Source: Prevotella sp. (GTDB taxonomy: Bacteria; Bacteroidota; Bacteroidia; Bacteroidales; Bacteroidaceae). From it: a DNA stretch of 5,643 nt. The first letter of the stretch is position 1; every line of letters starts with the position of its first letter. The stretch spans positions 1 to 5,643 of the forward strand of contig JAJQAR010000285.1 in the NCBI GenBank assembly GCA_021203705.1, in the 5' to 3' direction. Shown here piece after piece: positions 5,616 through 5,643 of this stretch. A program made the translations under genes and the position numbers. Under the pieces are notes generated by a model that saw nothing but the letters and a program-made list of their open reading frames with translations, did no database searches and was not told the DNA's origin.

Positions 5616-5643
5616 TTATCTGATACCTAAGGTACGTTCATAG
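5616..5643 (-). CDS. 3' end of the upstream operon gene, possibly a glycosyltransferase (partial)
   Basis: One minus-strand frame enters from the window edge and reads YERTLGIR before TAA at 5618-5616. The gap of 51 bases to the GH57 ATG and the lack of a terminator in it suggest one operon. In Bacteroidetes the GH57 gene is commonly preceded by a family-4 / glycogen-synthase-like glycosyltransferase. The identity comes from that known gene order, since eight residues cannot identify a family. Confidence 0.4.

Overview
The window looks like a Bacteroidales chromosome, most likely Prevotella/Segatella or a close Bacteroides relative. This rests on the protein families present (a BspA-type leucine-rich-repeat surface protein and a GH57 protein with the signature residues I recall from the Bacteroidetes version), on TAnnTTTG-type -7 promoter boxes, on the general lack of Shine-Dalgarno sequences, and on AT-rich intergenic DNA. 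The genus call is inference.

Left to right on the + strand: (1) the 3' half of a beta-class DNA methyltransferase, cut by the window edge; (2) a secreted BspA-like protein with seventeen 23-residue TpLRR repeats; (3) a compact intergenic region that appears to hold both a terminator and a Bacteroidetes-type promoter; (4) a two-gene operon resembling a type IV AbiE toxin-antitoxin / abortive-infection system: a winged-helix AbiEi-like antitoxin (DUF6577-like) followed 2 bp later by an AbiEii-like nucleotidyltransferase that stops about 80-110 residues early.

Positions 3548-4181 contain no intact gene, but they are not featureless. They hold a 34-bp in-frame near-copy of part of the upstream antitoxin gene, then a minus-strand remnant. 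The remnant seems to join the N-terminal helix-turn-helix of a different AbiEi-type antitoxin to the C-terminus of another protein, probably its toxin, and it keeps a promoter with repeated TTGCAATAA elements. I read this stretch as a toxin-antitoxin graveyard formed by successive deletions.

On the minus strand from 5643 to 4182 lies what looks like core metabolism: the last codons of an upstream gene (probably the glycosyltransferase of the glycogen / alpha-glucan cluster), a possible 13-codon leader ORF whose stop overlaps the next start, a GH57 alpha-amylase-like protein, and a strong intrinsic terminator. The GH57 protein has serine where the catalytic glutamate is expected, and it ends in a coiled coil plus a Lys/Ala/Pro-rich tail. 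The layout suggests an accessory defence and surface region (methyltransferase, BspA, AbiE and AbiE debris) abutting a conserved carbohydrate operon transcribed toward it. I found no tRNA, CRISPR array, transposase or attachment site.
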